This document shows positions 8,400 through 16,324 of a DNA stretch of 44,461 nt, piece after piece. Every line of letters starts with the position of its first letter. The stretch's first letter is position 1. Under the pieces are notes generated by a model. The model had not been told where the DNA came from, ran no database searches, and saw nothing but the letters and a program-made list of their open reading frames with translations. Origin of the DNA: an uncultured Bacteroides sp. (GTDB lineage: Bacteria > Bacteroidota > Bacteroidia > Bacteroidales > Bacteroidaceae); the NCBI GenBank assembly GCA_959606905.1, contig CAUHML010000023.1:1-44461 (forward strand), read 5' to 3'. The position numbers and the translations under genes were made by a program.

Positions 8400-9533
8400 A
8401 TGAAGAATTTATATGTAACTCTTTTTTCGGCTTTCCTTTTGGGAAGTACAATATGTACAGGTTGTGCGGAAAAGAAAACCGGTTCTTCGGGAGAAGTGAT
8501 AGAGATGATTCATAAAGTGAATGGCTATTGGCAGATGAATCATCCGGAACATGGTCGGTCCTTCTGGGATAATGCCGCCTATCATACCGGGAATATGGAA
8601 GTTTATTTCTTGACAAAGAAACCGGAATATCTGGAATATTCGAAAGAGTGGGCTGAGCATAATCAATGGAAAGGAGCTAAGTCGGACGATAAAACCTGCT
8701 GGAAATACAGCTATGGAGAAAGTGACGACTATGTACTTTTCGGAGATTATCAGATTTGTTTTCAAACCTATGCTGATTTATATAATTTGGAGCCAGATAC
8801 ACAAAAAATAGCCCGTGCCCGCGAAGTAATGGAGTATCAGATGAGTACACCTAACCGTGATTATTGGTGGTGGGCCGATGGACTGTATATGGTAATGCCG
8901 GTGATGACAAAGATGTATAATATCACCAAGAATCCACTTTACCTGGAGAAATTGCATGAATATCTCGTTTATGCCGATAGTATTATGTACGACGAAGAAG
9001 CCGGACTTTATTATCGGGATGGAAAATACGTATATCCGAAGCATAAAAGTGTGAACGGTAAAAAAGATTTTTGGGCACGCGGTGACGGTTGGGTATTAGC
9101 CGGACTGGCAAAGGTGCTGAAAGACTTGCCTAAAACGGATAAATATCGCCAGGAATATATAGACCGTTTCCGTACATTGGCTAAATCTGTTGCTGCTTGT
9201 CAGCAACCGGAAGGTTATTGGACACGCAGTATGCTTGATCCGCAACATGCACCGGGACCGGAAACCAGCGGAACAGCTTTCTTTGCTTATGGTCTGCAAT
9301 GGGGAATTAATAACGGTTTCCTGAATGCCGGCGAATATCAGCCGATAGTTGAAAAAGCATGGCAATATTTGATAACAGTTGCCCTTCAACCTGATGGGAA
9401 AATCGGTTATGTACAGCCTATCGGCGAAAAGGCTATACCGGGACAAGTAGTAGATGCTAATTCTACTTCCAATTTTGGAGTGGGAGCATTTCTGTTGGCA
9501 GCTTGTGAACGGGTACGTTATCTGAATAAATAA
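8400..9533 (+). CDS. GH105 unsaturated glycuronyl hydrolase, lipoprotein
   Basis: A 377-residue enzyme of the GH105 (YteR/YesR-like) alpha/alpha barrel family, which removes 4,5-unsaturated uronic acids left by polysaccharide lyases. It has a lipoprotein signal with Cys22 (TICTGC). Family segments are visible: NAAYHTGNMEVYFLT, YQICFQTYADLY, DYWWWADGLYMVMPVMTKMY with Asp160 as candidate general acid/base, and FWARGDGWVLAGLAKVL with Asp229. The length is normal. It begins 4 bases after the stop of the BNR_4 gene, suggesting tight coexpression with that candidate lyase. The PUL ends here: the next gene runs the other way with an 11-base gap and I see no hairpin terminator between them. Confidence 0.9.
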   Translation: MKNLYVTLFSAFLLGSTICTGCAEKKTGSSGEVIEMIHKVNGYWQMNHPEHGRSFWDNAAYHTGNMEVYFLTKKPEYLEYSKEWAEHNQWKGAKSDDKTCWKYSYGESDDYVLFGDYQICFQTYADLYNLEPDTQKIARAREVMEYQMSTPNRDYWWWADGLYMVMPVMTKMYNITKNPLYLEKLHEYLVYADSIMYDEEAGLYYRDGKYVYPKHKSVNGKKDFWARGDGWVLAGLAKVLKDLPKTDKYRQEYIDRFRTLAKSVAACQQPEGYWTRSMLDPQHAPGPETSGTAFFAYGLQWGINNGFLNAGEYQPIVEKAWQYLITVALQPDGKIGYVQPIGEKAIPGQVVDANSTSNFGVGAFLLAACERVRYLNK

Positions 9534-9544
9534 AATAGATGCTT

Positions 9545-10555
9545 TTAATTCAGCATAAGGCTCATATAGGGATTTAACGGTTGGAGGATTCTGTTAGTTA
9601 ATTCAGTGATATTCATTTGTATGTGTGCACCGGGCAAACGTTCGGTGCTATACATACATTTTCCTTTGCATAAGTAGTAATAACCATTATTTACAGATAA
9701 CTGCTTGTCTGATACCTCTATCTGCATTTCATCTTCCGGGAAAGTGGCAGCGTATAATTGTAGAACTTCTTTTGCATTGATGATGCGTGCCATTCCTAAT
9801 GCTTGTTGAGGCCGCTTTTTGTCAGGAGGTAATAATTGAATCATACGATTACATCCGGTATGTTGTTTGAGATGAAACAATAAACTATGTTCAGCGTCTT
9901 TAGTTTCTACGAGAAGTTCGTTGATAATGACGCTTTCGTCTCTTTTATACACAATCGCTATTCCGTTTATTTCGTTATTTAATTTGGCTACGAGCAAAAT
10001 ACCATTACTGATAGCGAGATCAGCCATAATTACCTCAAAATCTTCTGTTGTATGCTGGATGCAACAAGGGCGTTCCGCAAGTTTCTTATTCAAATAGGAA
10101 TATACTTCTTCCTTATATTCGGACACGATATCAACCTTTATTTCTTTGGAAGGAATAAACTCCGGAAGAATGATTTCTTTCGTAGAATATTGAAACACCG
10201 GAGCATATCCTATGCGTGCATAATAATCGAATAGCCACGGATTTGCCGGTATCAGTGTACTGAAGAAGATCCCGTTCGGTAGCATTCGGGCAAAAGCTTG
10301 TGATAAAAGCTGACGCATTACTCCTCTGTTCCGAAAGTCCGGATGAGTGCAGGCGCCGGATATATAAGAAGTAGCTACCTGTTTCCCGCAAAAACTCATG
10401 GGGTAAGGAAGCATTTGAAGGGCGGAAATCACTTCGTTCCCGCTTTCAATAACAACATTTATTTCACTCTTATACCGTAGTCTGAAGTACATATCGATGA
10501 ACTGATCACTATCGTCGAAACACAACTTCCATAATGCTTTTACTTTTTCTTTCAT
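9545..10555 (-). CDS. GNAT family N-acetyltransferase, two-domain Eis-like
   Basis: A 336-residue cytoplasmic protein. The first ~150 residues carry a GNAT fold with the acetyl-CoA binding loop in ACTHPDFRNRGVMRQLL (Q/RxxGxG/A-like RNRGVM) and a second motif near NPWLFDYYARIGY. The C-terminal half resembles a second GNAT-like domain followed by a small alpha/beta tail, as in Eis-type acetyltransferases, though it is shorter than the roughly 400 residues of mycobacterial Eis. The substrate is unknown. It faces the end of the PUL (convergent, 11-base gap) and looks like conserved chromosomal backbone rather than part of the PUL. A TACCTTTG box lies upstream on the - strand. Confidence 0.82.
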   Translation of the reverse strand: MKEKVKALWKLCFDDSDQFIDMYFRLRYKSEINVVIESGNEVISALQMLPYPMSFCGKQVATSYISGACTHPDFRNRGVMRQLLSQAFARMLPNGIFFSTLIPANPWLFDYYARIGYAPVFQYSTKEIILPEFIPSKEIKVDIVSEYKEEVYSYLNKKLAERPCCIQHTTEDFEVIMADLAISNGILLVAKLNNEINGIAIVYKRDESVIINELLVETKDAEHSLLFHLKQHTGCNRMIQLLPPDKKRPQQALGMARIINAKEVLQLYAATFPEDEMQIEVSDKQLSVNNGYYYLCKGKCMYSTERLPGAHIQMNITELTNRILQPLNPYMSLMLN

Positions 10556-10586
10556 TGTATGCTTAGGTTTTTTTTCGTTATTTCTG

Positions 10587-10594
10587 CAAAGGTA
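10587..10594 (-). promoter_or_regulatory. -7 promoter box for the GNAT gene
   Basis: On the - strand this reads TACCTTTG, an exact TAnnTTTG match 32 bases before the start codon. No convincing -33 TTTG is seen at the expected distance. Confidence 0.5.
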
Positions 10595-10706
10595 CCTTAA
10601 AAACGTATGAGGAGAGTAGAAATGTTCAATAATGTTTGTGATTTCATTCTTTTTTAGGTATTATTGCATAATTGATTTGCTGTTCTAACTCTTAAATTAA
10701 TATATT

Positions 10707-11549
10707 ATGAAAACAAAACTACTTAGTCTGATTATCTCTTTATTTGCTTGTTCACTATTAGTTGCACAGGAGCAACCGATACAGAAGGTGGATGTAAATG
10801 GCGTTTACCTGATTCCTGATAAAATGCCGGAGTATCCGGGTGGCGTTCCGGCCATGATGAAGTTCTTGTCTTCGAACGTCAAATATCCGGTGGAAGCACA
10901 GAAAAATGCTATCTCAGGGCGTGTTATTGTTCAGTTTGTAGTTATGGAAGATGGAGCACTAAGTCAGGCAAAGGTAATAAGAGGTGTTGACCCTTTATTG
11001 GATGAAGAGGCTTTACGTGTGGTAAAAGAAATGCCTAAATGGACTCCGGGAATAGTAGACGGCAAGACAGTCAAGGTGAAATTCACGGTTCCCATTATGT
11101 TCAGTCTACAAAAAAATAGTTCAAAAAATGTCCCGTTCAAACTTGTGATACCCAATGGACAGGAGATAAAGAATAAGAGAATGCAAGGGGTATGGCAGAC
11201 ATGTATGGTAGAATCGGTCGAAAAGGGTTACAGATTGTCACTAGGCCCATTGTTGAAATTTATCTCGGTCGATAATACATTCATGAATATCATTATTGAT
11301 ACTAATAAAATGGGTTCGGTAATTCTGGTTCAGGGCGAATATGAATTAAAGTCGGATAGTATCTATGTGGAGAACATTACAAAATCTGTTTACTCAGTTT
11401 TCCCCGCAGGTGTTGAAAACGAAATCAGTGTTGAACGCTTGCATGATAACTTAATTAAGTTGACATTTAAAATCCCGGGAAGAGAAGAACCGGGAGTAGA
11501 ATATTGGTATCGGGTTCCGTCACCGGATATAAAGATTATGGCTGATTAA
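10707..11549 (+). CDS. Secreted protein with TonB C-terminal domain and DUF4488-like C-terminus
   Basis: A 280-residue exported protein with signal peptide ending SLLVAQ. Residues about 38-135 form a TonB_C domain, recognisable by PEYPGGVPAMMKFLSSNVKYP, GRVIVQFVVMEDG, LDEEALRVVKEMPKWTPG and the closing VKVKFTVPIMF. The remaining ~140 residues resemble DUF4488 (MQGVWQTC, EYELKSDSIYVENITKSVYS), a small lipocalin-like beta domain; this match is from memory. It lacks the N-terminal transmembrane anchor and Pro-rich linker needed by an energy-transducing TonB, so it is probably a free periplasmic binding module, perhaps interacting with TonB boxes or peptidoglycan. It stands alone, with a convergent DUF2156 gene downstream. 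Confidence 0.8.
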   Translation: MKTKLLSLIISLFACSLLVAQEQPIQKVDVNGVYLIPDKMPEYPGGVPAMMKFLSSNVKYPVEAQKNAISGRVIVQFVVMEDGALSQAKVIRGVDPLLDEEALRVVKEMPKWTPGIVDGKTVKVKFTVPIMFSLQKNSSKNVPFKLVIPNGQEIKNKRMQGVWQTCMVESVEKGYRLSLGPLLKFISVDNTFMNIIIDTNKMGSVILVQGEYELKSDSIYVENITKSVYSVFPAGVENEISVERLHDNLIKLTFKIPGREEPGVEYWYRVPSPDIKIMAD

Positions 11550-11556
11550 TAAGTTA

Positions 11557-11617
11557 TATCAGATTCTGTGTGTTGTGACAATTAGGATTTTGTTGTTATA
11601 ACATACTGAATCTGATA
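11557..11617. terminator. Inverted repeat between convergent genes, possible bidirectional terminator
   Basis: Perfect 10-base arms TATCAGATTC (11557-11566) and GAATCTGATA (11608-11617) enclose 41 bases. It lies in the 84-base gap between two convergent genes, the position of a two-way terminator, but has no strong T-run. Confidence 0.4.
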
Positions 11618-11633
11618 CACCATAGGTTGTCTC

Positions 11634-12551
11634 TTACCATTTAACCATATTCATCGGATGATCTTGGAGGCAAGCCATATATTTTTCCAAAATTGTCACC
11701 GGCTGATAAGACAGTTTGGCTTTGCGTAAACCTTCGATGCCCAAATCTTCTTCTCTGTTTATATAGATATATTGTTCGGGAATTCGGTTGGCAAATTCAT
11801 AATTAATCATGGCATACGCTCCTTCAATGTTGGTGTCCGCTTTCTCTACATGTACACCGAACGTCTCATGATTGATAGGCATACCGAAAGTAAATGCAAC
11901 GATTTTGCTATTGACATGAAGAATGCCTCCGGTCAGCCCAAGGGCTTCAAAGTTATGGAGTGCATAAATAAGAGCTCGGCGTTCATTACCTGTTCCTTCC
12001 TGCTGATCGCAGTTATTCACTTTACACCATTCCGCTTCTAAATCCAAGCATTCCTGAATACGATCGGGAGTAATCGGTGTGTATTCATAATCCGGATATG
12101 TATTGCGGAAACGGTTGATGTGATTTCTTTTTGACTGGAATTTCTTTCCTTTTAATGTAGAAAGATCACTTTTCAAATAAATATAATCAGCATAATCACG
12201 ATCTTCCGTGAAAACAAACTGGCTGGGAAGAGTTGTTTCAAGATCTACACGCATATTACTGCAAACTCCTAACATACAGAAAGACTGCTTCTCTTTATCT
12301 GCATCTTCTATCAGTTTGCGTAATATAGCTTTTAAATCACCGGTTCCAATCGGCATCATATAGGCAAGTTGCTCTCCCGCCCAGAATTTGAACACCAGGA
12401 AATTGTCGGCTACTGCAAATTTAGTATCGTATAAAAATCTCCAACTGCAAAGGTTGGAAAAAGAAAGATCGCAGTTACGGCGATCACTTTTCATTGTGAA
12501 TGAGGTAATCGTGTCTTTATCTGCTAATGTGATATCTTTAAATGAAATCAT
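11634..12551 (-). CDS. DUF2156 family protein (phosphatidylglycerol lysyltransferase C-terminal-like)
   Basis: A 305-residue soluble protein of the DUF2156 family, a tandem GNAT-like fold related to the aminoacyl-transfer domain of MprF. Typical segments are SFSNLCSWRFLYD near the N-terminus, KGKKFQSKRNHINRFRNTYPDYEY in the middle, and NREEDLGIEGLRKAKLSYQPVTILEKY at the end. It has no membrane segments, so it is not a full MprF flippase-synthase. Proteins of this type occur widely as single genes in Bacteroidetes; the acceptor is unknown. It lies downstream of LrgAB on the other side of a 55-base gap and on the same strand, so it may or may not belong to one transcript with the upstream lrg genes. 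Confidence 0.83.
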   Translation of the reverse strand: MISFKDITLADKDTITSFTMKSDRRNCDLSFSNLCSWRFLYDTKFAVADNFLVFKFWAGEQLAYMMPIGTGDLKAILRKLIEDADKEKQSFCMLGVCSNMRVDLETTLPSQFVFTEDRDYADYIYLKSDLSTLKGKKFQSKRNHINRFRNTYPDYEYTPITPDRIQECLDLEAEWCKVNNCDQQEGTGNERRALIYALHNFEALGLTGGILHVNSKIVAFTFGMPINHETFGVHVEKADTNIEGAYAMINYEFANRIPEQYIYINREEDLGIEGLRKAKLSYQPVTILEKYMACLQDHPMNMVKW

Positions 12552-12606
12552 GTGATTGTTTTTTGCGTTTAACTCTTATATAACGAAAAATTGTGGATTT
12601 TTGTTT

Positions 12607-13302
12607 TTACAAAACACCCAATAATCGAAGGATAGTAGGTGTCAGTAATGCTGTGAATATTCCATTCAAGGTTAGGCCCAAGCTGGCATACGCTCCATAT
12701 TTACTACTGATATCCATTGCAGTGGAGGTTCCGACCGCATGTGCAGCCGTTCCCATTGAGAGACCTTGTGCTATCGGGCTACCTACATGCATGATTTTCA
12801 TCGTTTTAAAACCGCAAATAGCGCCTAGTAAGCCTACTGCAACCACGACAGCCGCAGTGAGTGACGGAATACCTCCGATAGCTTTGGTTACTTCCATGGC
12901 AATCGGCGTAGTGACGGATTTTGGAGCCAGTGAAAGAATAACCTCCTGCGAAGCTCCCATGAGTTTGGCTATCAGCACTACTGAAATAACTCCGACAATA
13001 CATCCTGCCAGTTGGGACAGAAGAATCGGTAAAAGTTGTTTCTTTATCATTTCCAACTGAAGATATAAGGGCACACCTAAAGCTACAACTGCCGGACGTA
13101 ACCAAAATTCGATAAGATGTCCGCCTTTGTTGTAAGTCTCATAAGAGATATGTGTCATTTTAAGAAAAATAATAAGCACTGCGATTGTAAGTAATATCGG
13201 GTTTAGCAATACTAGTCCTGTTTTCTTCTGGAGTAGTTTGGCGAAGAAGAAAATCCCGAAAGTGACAGCTAACAGGAAAAAGTCATTTTCTAAAAAGCTC
13301 AT
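12607..13302 (-). CDS. lrgB: LrgB/CidB family membrane protein
   Basis: A 231-residue integral membrane protein of the LrgB/CidB family. The conserved segments are present: FWLRPAVVALGVPLY, SQEVILSLAPKSVTTPIAMEV, GGIPSLTAAVVV and GTAAHAVGTSTAM. Hydrophobic stretches suggest six to seven helices. In Staphylococcus the family is tied to murein hydrolase control and autolysis, and in other bacteria and plants LrgAB-type proteins transport pyruvate or glycolate. Here it lies divergent from pta-ackA, which would suit a role in overflow metabolism, but that is inference. The start ATG overlaps the stop of the LrgA gene by four bases (ATGA), so the two are translationally coupled. Confidence 0.93.
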   Translation of the reverse strand: MSFLENDFFLLAVTFGIFFFAKLLQKKTGLVLLNPILLTIAVLIIFLKMTHISYETYNKGGHLIEFWLRPAVVALGVPLYLQLEMIKKQLLPILLSQLAGCIVGVISVVLIAKLMGASQEVILSLAPKSVTTPIAMEVTKAIGGIPSLTAAVVVAVGLLGAICGFKTMKIMHVGSPIAQGLSMGTAAHAVGTSTAMDISSKYGAYASLGLTLNGIFTALLTPTILRLLGVL

Positions 13303-13742
13303 TTGTCTTTATTCATTAAGTTGATTTTATCTTTTAAACGAAGTCTGTCCGATAGATGGAGATCCGGTAAATGAAGTTTACGCGCCAGTTTTATTTGGCG
13401 CGCCAGCCTGAACTTACGAACAATCTGGTGTACCCAACCCGTAACGACTAGCACAAGGGCGGTACTGACAATTGTTGCTATCACTATCGGCCAGAATTCG
13501 GCAGCAATTACATCAAAATATAGCATAAGCGCCACTCCGGGCGGAACGAAAAAGAAACCTAAGTTAGCTACCAGAAAGTCGGATAAGCCCTGCACCCAGT
13601 GTAGTTTAATCCAACCTAATTTCAAAAAAAGGGTGAGCAGCAGCATGCCTATGATGCTGGAGGGAAGTTTGATGCCTGTAAGATAAACTATTAATTCACC
13701 CAAAGCCAAACAGCCAAATAAAATGGCGCACTGACGTATCAT
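13299..13742 (-). CDS. lrgA: LrgA/CidA family holin-like membrane protein
   Basis: A 147-residue membrane protein with about four hydrophobic helices. LrgA/CidA hallmarks are ALGELIVYLTGIKLPSSIIGM, LLLTLFLKLGWI, and FFVPPGVALMLYFDVI. The basic C-terminal tail (RKFRLARQIKLARKLH...) should be cytoplasmic. It is the partner of LrgB, whose ATG overlaps this stop codon. Transcription probably begins from the TACCTTTG box at 13776-13783 on the - strand. The region upstream is shared with the divergent pta promoter. Confidence 0.9.
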   Translation of the reverse strand: MIRQCAILFGCLALGELIVYLTGIKLPSSIIGMLLLTLFLKLGWIKLHWVQGLSDFLVANLGFFFVPPGVALMLYFDVIAAEFWPIVIATIVSTALVLVVTGWVHQIVRKFRLARQIKLARKLHLPDLHLSDRLRLKDKINLMNKDK

Positions 13743-13775
13743 ACTAATTACCTATTGATTTGTTTGAAAACGCTG

Positions 13776-13783
13776 CAAAGGTA
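13776..13783 (-). promoter_or_regulatory. -7 promoter box for lrgAB
   Basis: On the - strand this reads TACCTTTG, an exact TAnnTTTG match 34 bases before the lrgA start. No clear -33 element is seen. Confidence 0.5.
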
Positions 13784-13848
13784 GAAAAAATAGAAGTACA
13801 GTGTTAAATATTATAATATTTTAGACTTGGGTTCGAAAAATGGGCGGA

Positions 13849-13884
13849 TTTGTAATGTGTATATTACAAAATTGAGTACTTTTG
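13849..13884 (+). promoter_or_regulatory. pta-ackA promoter with an interrupted palindrome (candidate operator)
   Basis: The -7 box TACTTTTG is at 13877-13884 and a TTTG at 13849-13852 may be the -33 element (24-base gap). The same TTTG begins a perfect interrupted palindrome, TTTGTAAT-N6-ATTACAAA (13849-13870), which sits between the two promoter elements. A dimeric regulator bound there would block or alter polymerase binding. The half-site does not match any regulator I can name with confidence. Confidence 0.6.
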
Positions 13885-13936
13885 CACCGCAAATTATAAA
13901 TTGTAACCAGGTTTTATAACATTATTCAATATTTCT

Positions 13937-14956
13937 ATGCTCAATTTAATCAACCAAATCGTGGCGCGTGCGAAAGCAAACCGCCAGCGTATTGTTCTTC
14001 CTGAAGGAACTGAAGAACGCACATTAAAAGCTGCCAATCAGATTTTGACAGATGAAGTTGCTGACCTTATTCTACTGGGTAAACCGGCAGAAATCATCGA
14101 ACTTGCTGTAAAATGGGGGTTGGGCAACATTGGTAAAGCTACTATTATTGATCCTGAGACTTCTCCGAAACACGAAGAATATGCACAATTGCTGTGTGAA
14201 CTTCGTAAAAAGAAAGGAATGACTATTGAAGAAGCTCGTAAGTTGACGAATGATCCTTTGTTCTATGGTTGTTTAATGATTAAGAGCGGTGATGCTGATG
14301 GCCAGTTGGCTGGTGCACGCAACACTACTGGTAATGTATTGCGTCCTGCTTTGCAGATTATCAAGACAGCGCCCGGAATCACTTGTGTATCAGGTGCAAT
14401 GTTGTTGCTAACTCACGCTCCTGAATATGGAAAGAATGGAATTTTGGTAATGGGCGATGTTGCTGTTACTCCGGTACCGGATGCTAACCAGTTAGCTCAG
14501 ATTGCTGTGTGCACAGCTCAAACAGCTAAAGCTGTGGCAGGTATCGAAAATCCGAAAGTTGCCCTGTTGAGCTTCTCTACGAAGGGTTCTGCAAAACATG
14601 AAGTGGTAGACAAAGTCGTGGAAGCTACGAAGATCGCTAAAGAAATGGCTCCGACTCTCGACTTGGATGGTGAAATGCAGGCAGATGCTGCTCTTGTTCC
14701 TGAAGTGGGTGCAAGTAAGGCTCCGGGTTCAGACGTAGCCGGACAGGCAAACGTTCTGATTGTTCCGAGCTTGGAAGTAGGAAATATTTCTTATAAACTG
14801 GTACAACGTTTGGGACATGCTGACGCTATCGGCCCGATTCTCCAGGGAATTGCTTGCCCGGTGAACGACCTGTCACGCGGTTGCTCTATCGAAGACGTTT
14901 ACCGTATGATTGCTATCACTGCTAATCAAGCTATTGCAGCAAAAGCTAACAAATAA
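13937..14956 (+). CDS. pta: Phosphate acetyltransferase
   Basis: A 339-residue short-form Pta, converting acetyl-CoA and phosphate to acetyl phosphate and CoA in the cytoplasm. It is recognised by RIVLPEGTEERTLKAA at the N-terminus, DGQLAGARNTTGNVLRPALQII, PVPDANQLAQIAV, FSTKGSAKHEVVDKV and GPILQGIACPVNDLSRGCS. It lacks the extra N-terminal domains of the enterobacterial long form. It lies 27 bases upstream of ackA, and together they make ATP and acetate, a main fermentation product of Bacteroides. The promoter region contains a 22-base interrupted palindrome that may report redox or carbon state. Confidence 0.98.
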   Translation: MLNLINQIVARAKANRQRIVLPEGTEERTLKAANQILTDEVADLILLGKPAEIIELAVKWGLGNIGKATIIDPETSPKHEEYAQLLCELRKKKGMTIEEARKLTNDPLFYGCLMIKSGDADGQLAGARNTTGNVLRPALQIIKTAPGITCVSGAMLLLTHAPEYGKNGILVMGDVAVTPVPDANQLAQIAVCTAQTAKAVAGIENPKVALLSFSTKGSAKHEVVDKVVEATKIAKEMAPTLDLDGEMQADAALVPEVGASKAPGSDVAGQANVLIVPSLEVGNISYKLVQRLGHADAIGPILQGIACPVNDLSRGCSIEDVYRMIAITANQAIAAKANK

Positions 14957-14983
14957 ATAACGGATATTAAATAATAAAACGAT

Positions 14984-16183
14984 ATGAAGATTTTAGTATT
15001 GAACTGTGGTAGTTCATCTATTAAATACAAATTGTTCGACATGACCACCAAAGAGGTAATTGCTCAAGGTGGTATTGAAAAAATCGGTCTGAAGGGTTCA
15101 TTCCTGAAATTGACTTTGCCGAATGGTGAAAAGAAAATCCTGGAAAAAGATATTCCGGAGCATACAGTGGGTGTGGAGTTTATCCTGAATACATTGATTA
15201 GCCCTGAATATGGAGCTATCAAGTCATTGGATGAAATCAATGCCGTAGGTCATCGTATGGTACACGGGGGAGAACGTTTCAGCGAATCTGTATTGCTGAA
15301 TAAAGAGGTATTGGAAGCATTTACTGCTTGTAACGACTTGGCTCCACTTCACAATCCTGCCAACTTGAAAGGAGTAAACGCAGTTTCCGCTATTCTTCCT
15401 AATATTCCGCAGGTAGGCGTATTTGACACAGCTTTCCACCAGACTATGCCGGATTATGCTTACATGTATGCTATCCCTTACGAATTGTACGAGAAATATG
15501 GTGTACGTCGTTATGGCTTCCACGGAACTTCTCACCGTTATGTATCAAAACGTGTGTGTGAATTTCTGGGTGTGAATCCGGAAGGAAAGAAAATTATCAC
15601 TTGCCACATCGGTAATGGCGGCTCTATTGCTGCTATCAAAGACGGTAAATGTATTGATACTACAATGGGACTGACTCCATTGGAAGGTTTGATGATGGGA
15701 ACTCGTAGTGGTGATATTGACGCCGGTGCAGTGACATTTATCATGGAAAAGGAAGGCTTGAATACAACAGGAGTTTCTAATTTGCTGAATAAGAAGAGCG
15801 GTGTATTGGGTATTTCCGGAGTATCAAGCGATATGCGTGAATTATTGGCTGCTTGTGCTGCCGGTAATGAAAAAGCAATTCTGGCTGAGAAGATGTACTA
15901 TTATCGTATCAAGAAATACATTGGTGCTTATGCTGCTGCATTAGGTGGTGTGGATATCATCTTGTTTACAGGTGGTGTAGGTGAGAACCAGATGGAATGT
16001 CGTCGTGAAGTTTGTAAAGACATGGAATTCATGGGTATCGAACTTGATAATGACGTGAATGCTAAGGTTCGCGGTGAGGAAGCAGTCATTTCTACTCCTG
16101 CTTCTAAGGTAAAAGTGGTAGTGATTCCGACAGATGAAGAATTGCTGATTGCTTCGGATACAATGGATATTCTGAATAAGTAA
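14984..16183 (+). CDS. ackA: Acetate kinase
   Basis: A 399-residue ASKHA-fold kinase that transfers phosphate from acetyl phosphate to ADP. The two acetokinase signatures are plain: VLNCGSSSIKYKLF at the N-terminus and GFHGTSHRYVSKRV in the middle, with CHIGNGGSIAAIKDGKCIDT and MGTRSGDIDAG. The length is the usual ~400 residues. It is the second gene of the pta-ackA operon and is followed by a hairpin with a T-run at 16208-16238 that should end the transcript. Confidence 0.98.
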   Translation: MKILVLNCGSSSIKYKLFDMTTKEVIAQGGIEKIGLKGSFLKLTLPNGEKKILEKDIPEHTVGVEFILNTLISPEYGAIKSLDEINAVGHRMVHGGERFSESVLLNKEVLEAFTACNDLAPLHNPANLKGVNAVSAILPNIPQVGVFDTAFHQTMPDYAYMYAIPYELYEKYGVRRYGFHGTSHRYVSKRVCEFLGVNPEGKKIITCHIGNGGSIAAIKDGKCIDTTMGLTPLEGLMMGTRSGDIDAGAVTFIMEKEGLNTTGVSNLLNKKSGVLGISGVSSDMRELLAACAAGNEKAILAEKMYYYRIKKYIGAYAAALGGVDIILFTGGVGENQMECRREVCKDMEFMGIELDNDVNAKVRGEEAVISTPASKVKVVVIPTDEELLIASDTMDILNK

Positions 16184-16207
16184 TAAACATACTTTTGTAT
16201 ATATGAT

Positions 16208-16238
16208 AAGGCGGCTCTATAAAAGTGTCGCCTTTTTT
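16208..16238 (+). terminator. Rho-independent terminator of pta-ackA
   Basis: AAGGCGGC (16208-16215) pairs with GTCGCCTT (16227-16234), with one G-T wobble and an 11-base loop, followed by more T residues to 16238. Confidence 0.8.
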
Positions 16239-16324
16239 AATGAATAGAAATTTATCATTCCTGTATCAGTCTCATTTTTTTTCCTTTACTTTGCATATCA
16301 AACAGTTATATCCAGTATTTTACT

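Noticed and set aside
12593..13060. 155-codon + strand frame opposite lrgB
   Set aside because: LrgB motifs and the coupled LrgA gene show that the - strand is coding; the + product is Pro/Ala-rich antisense.
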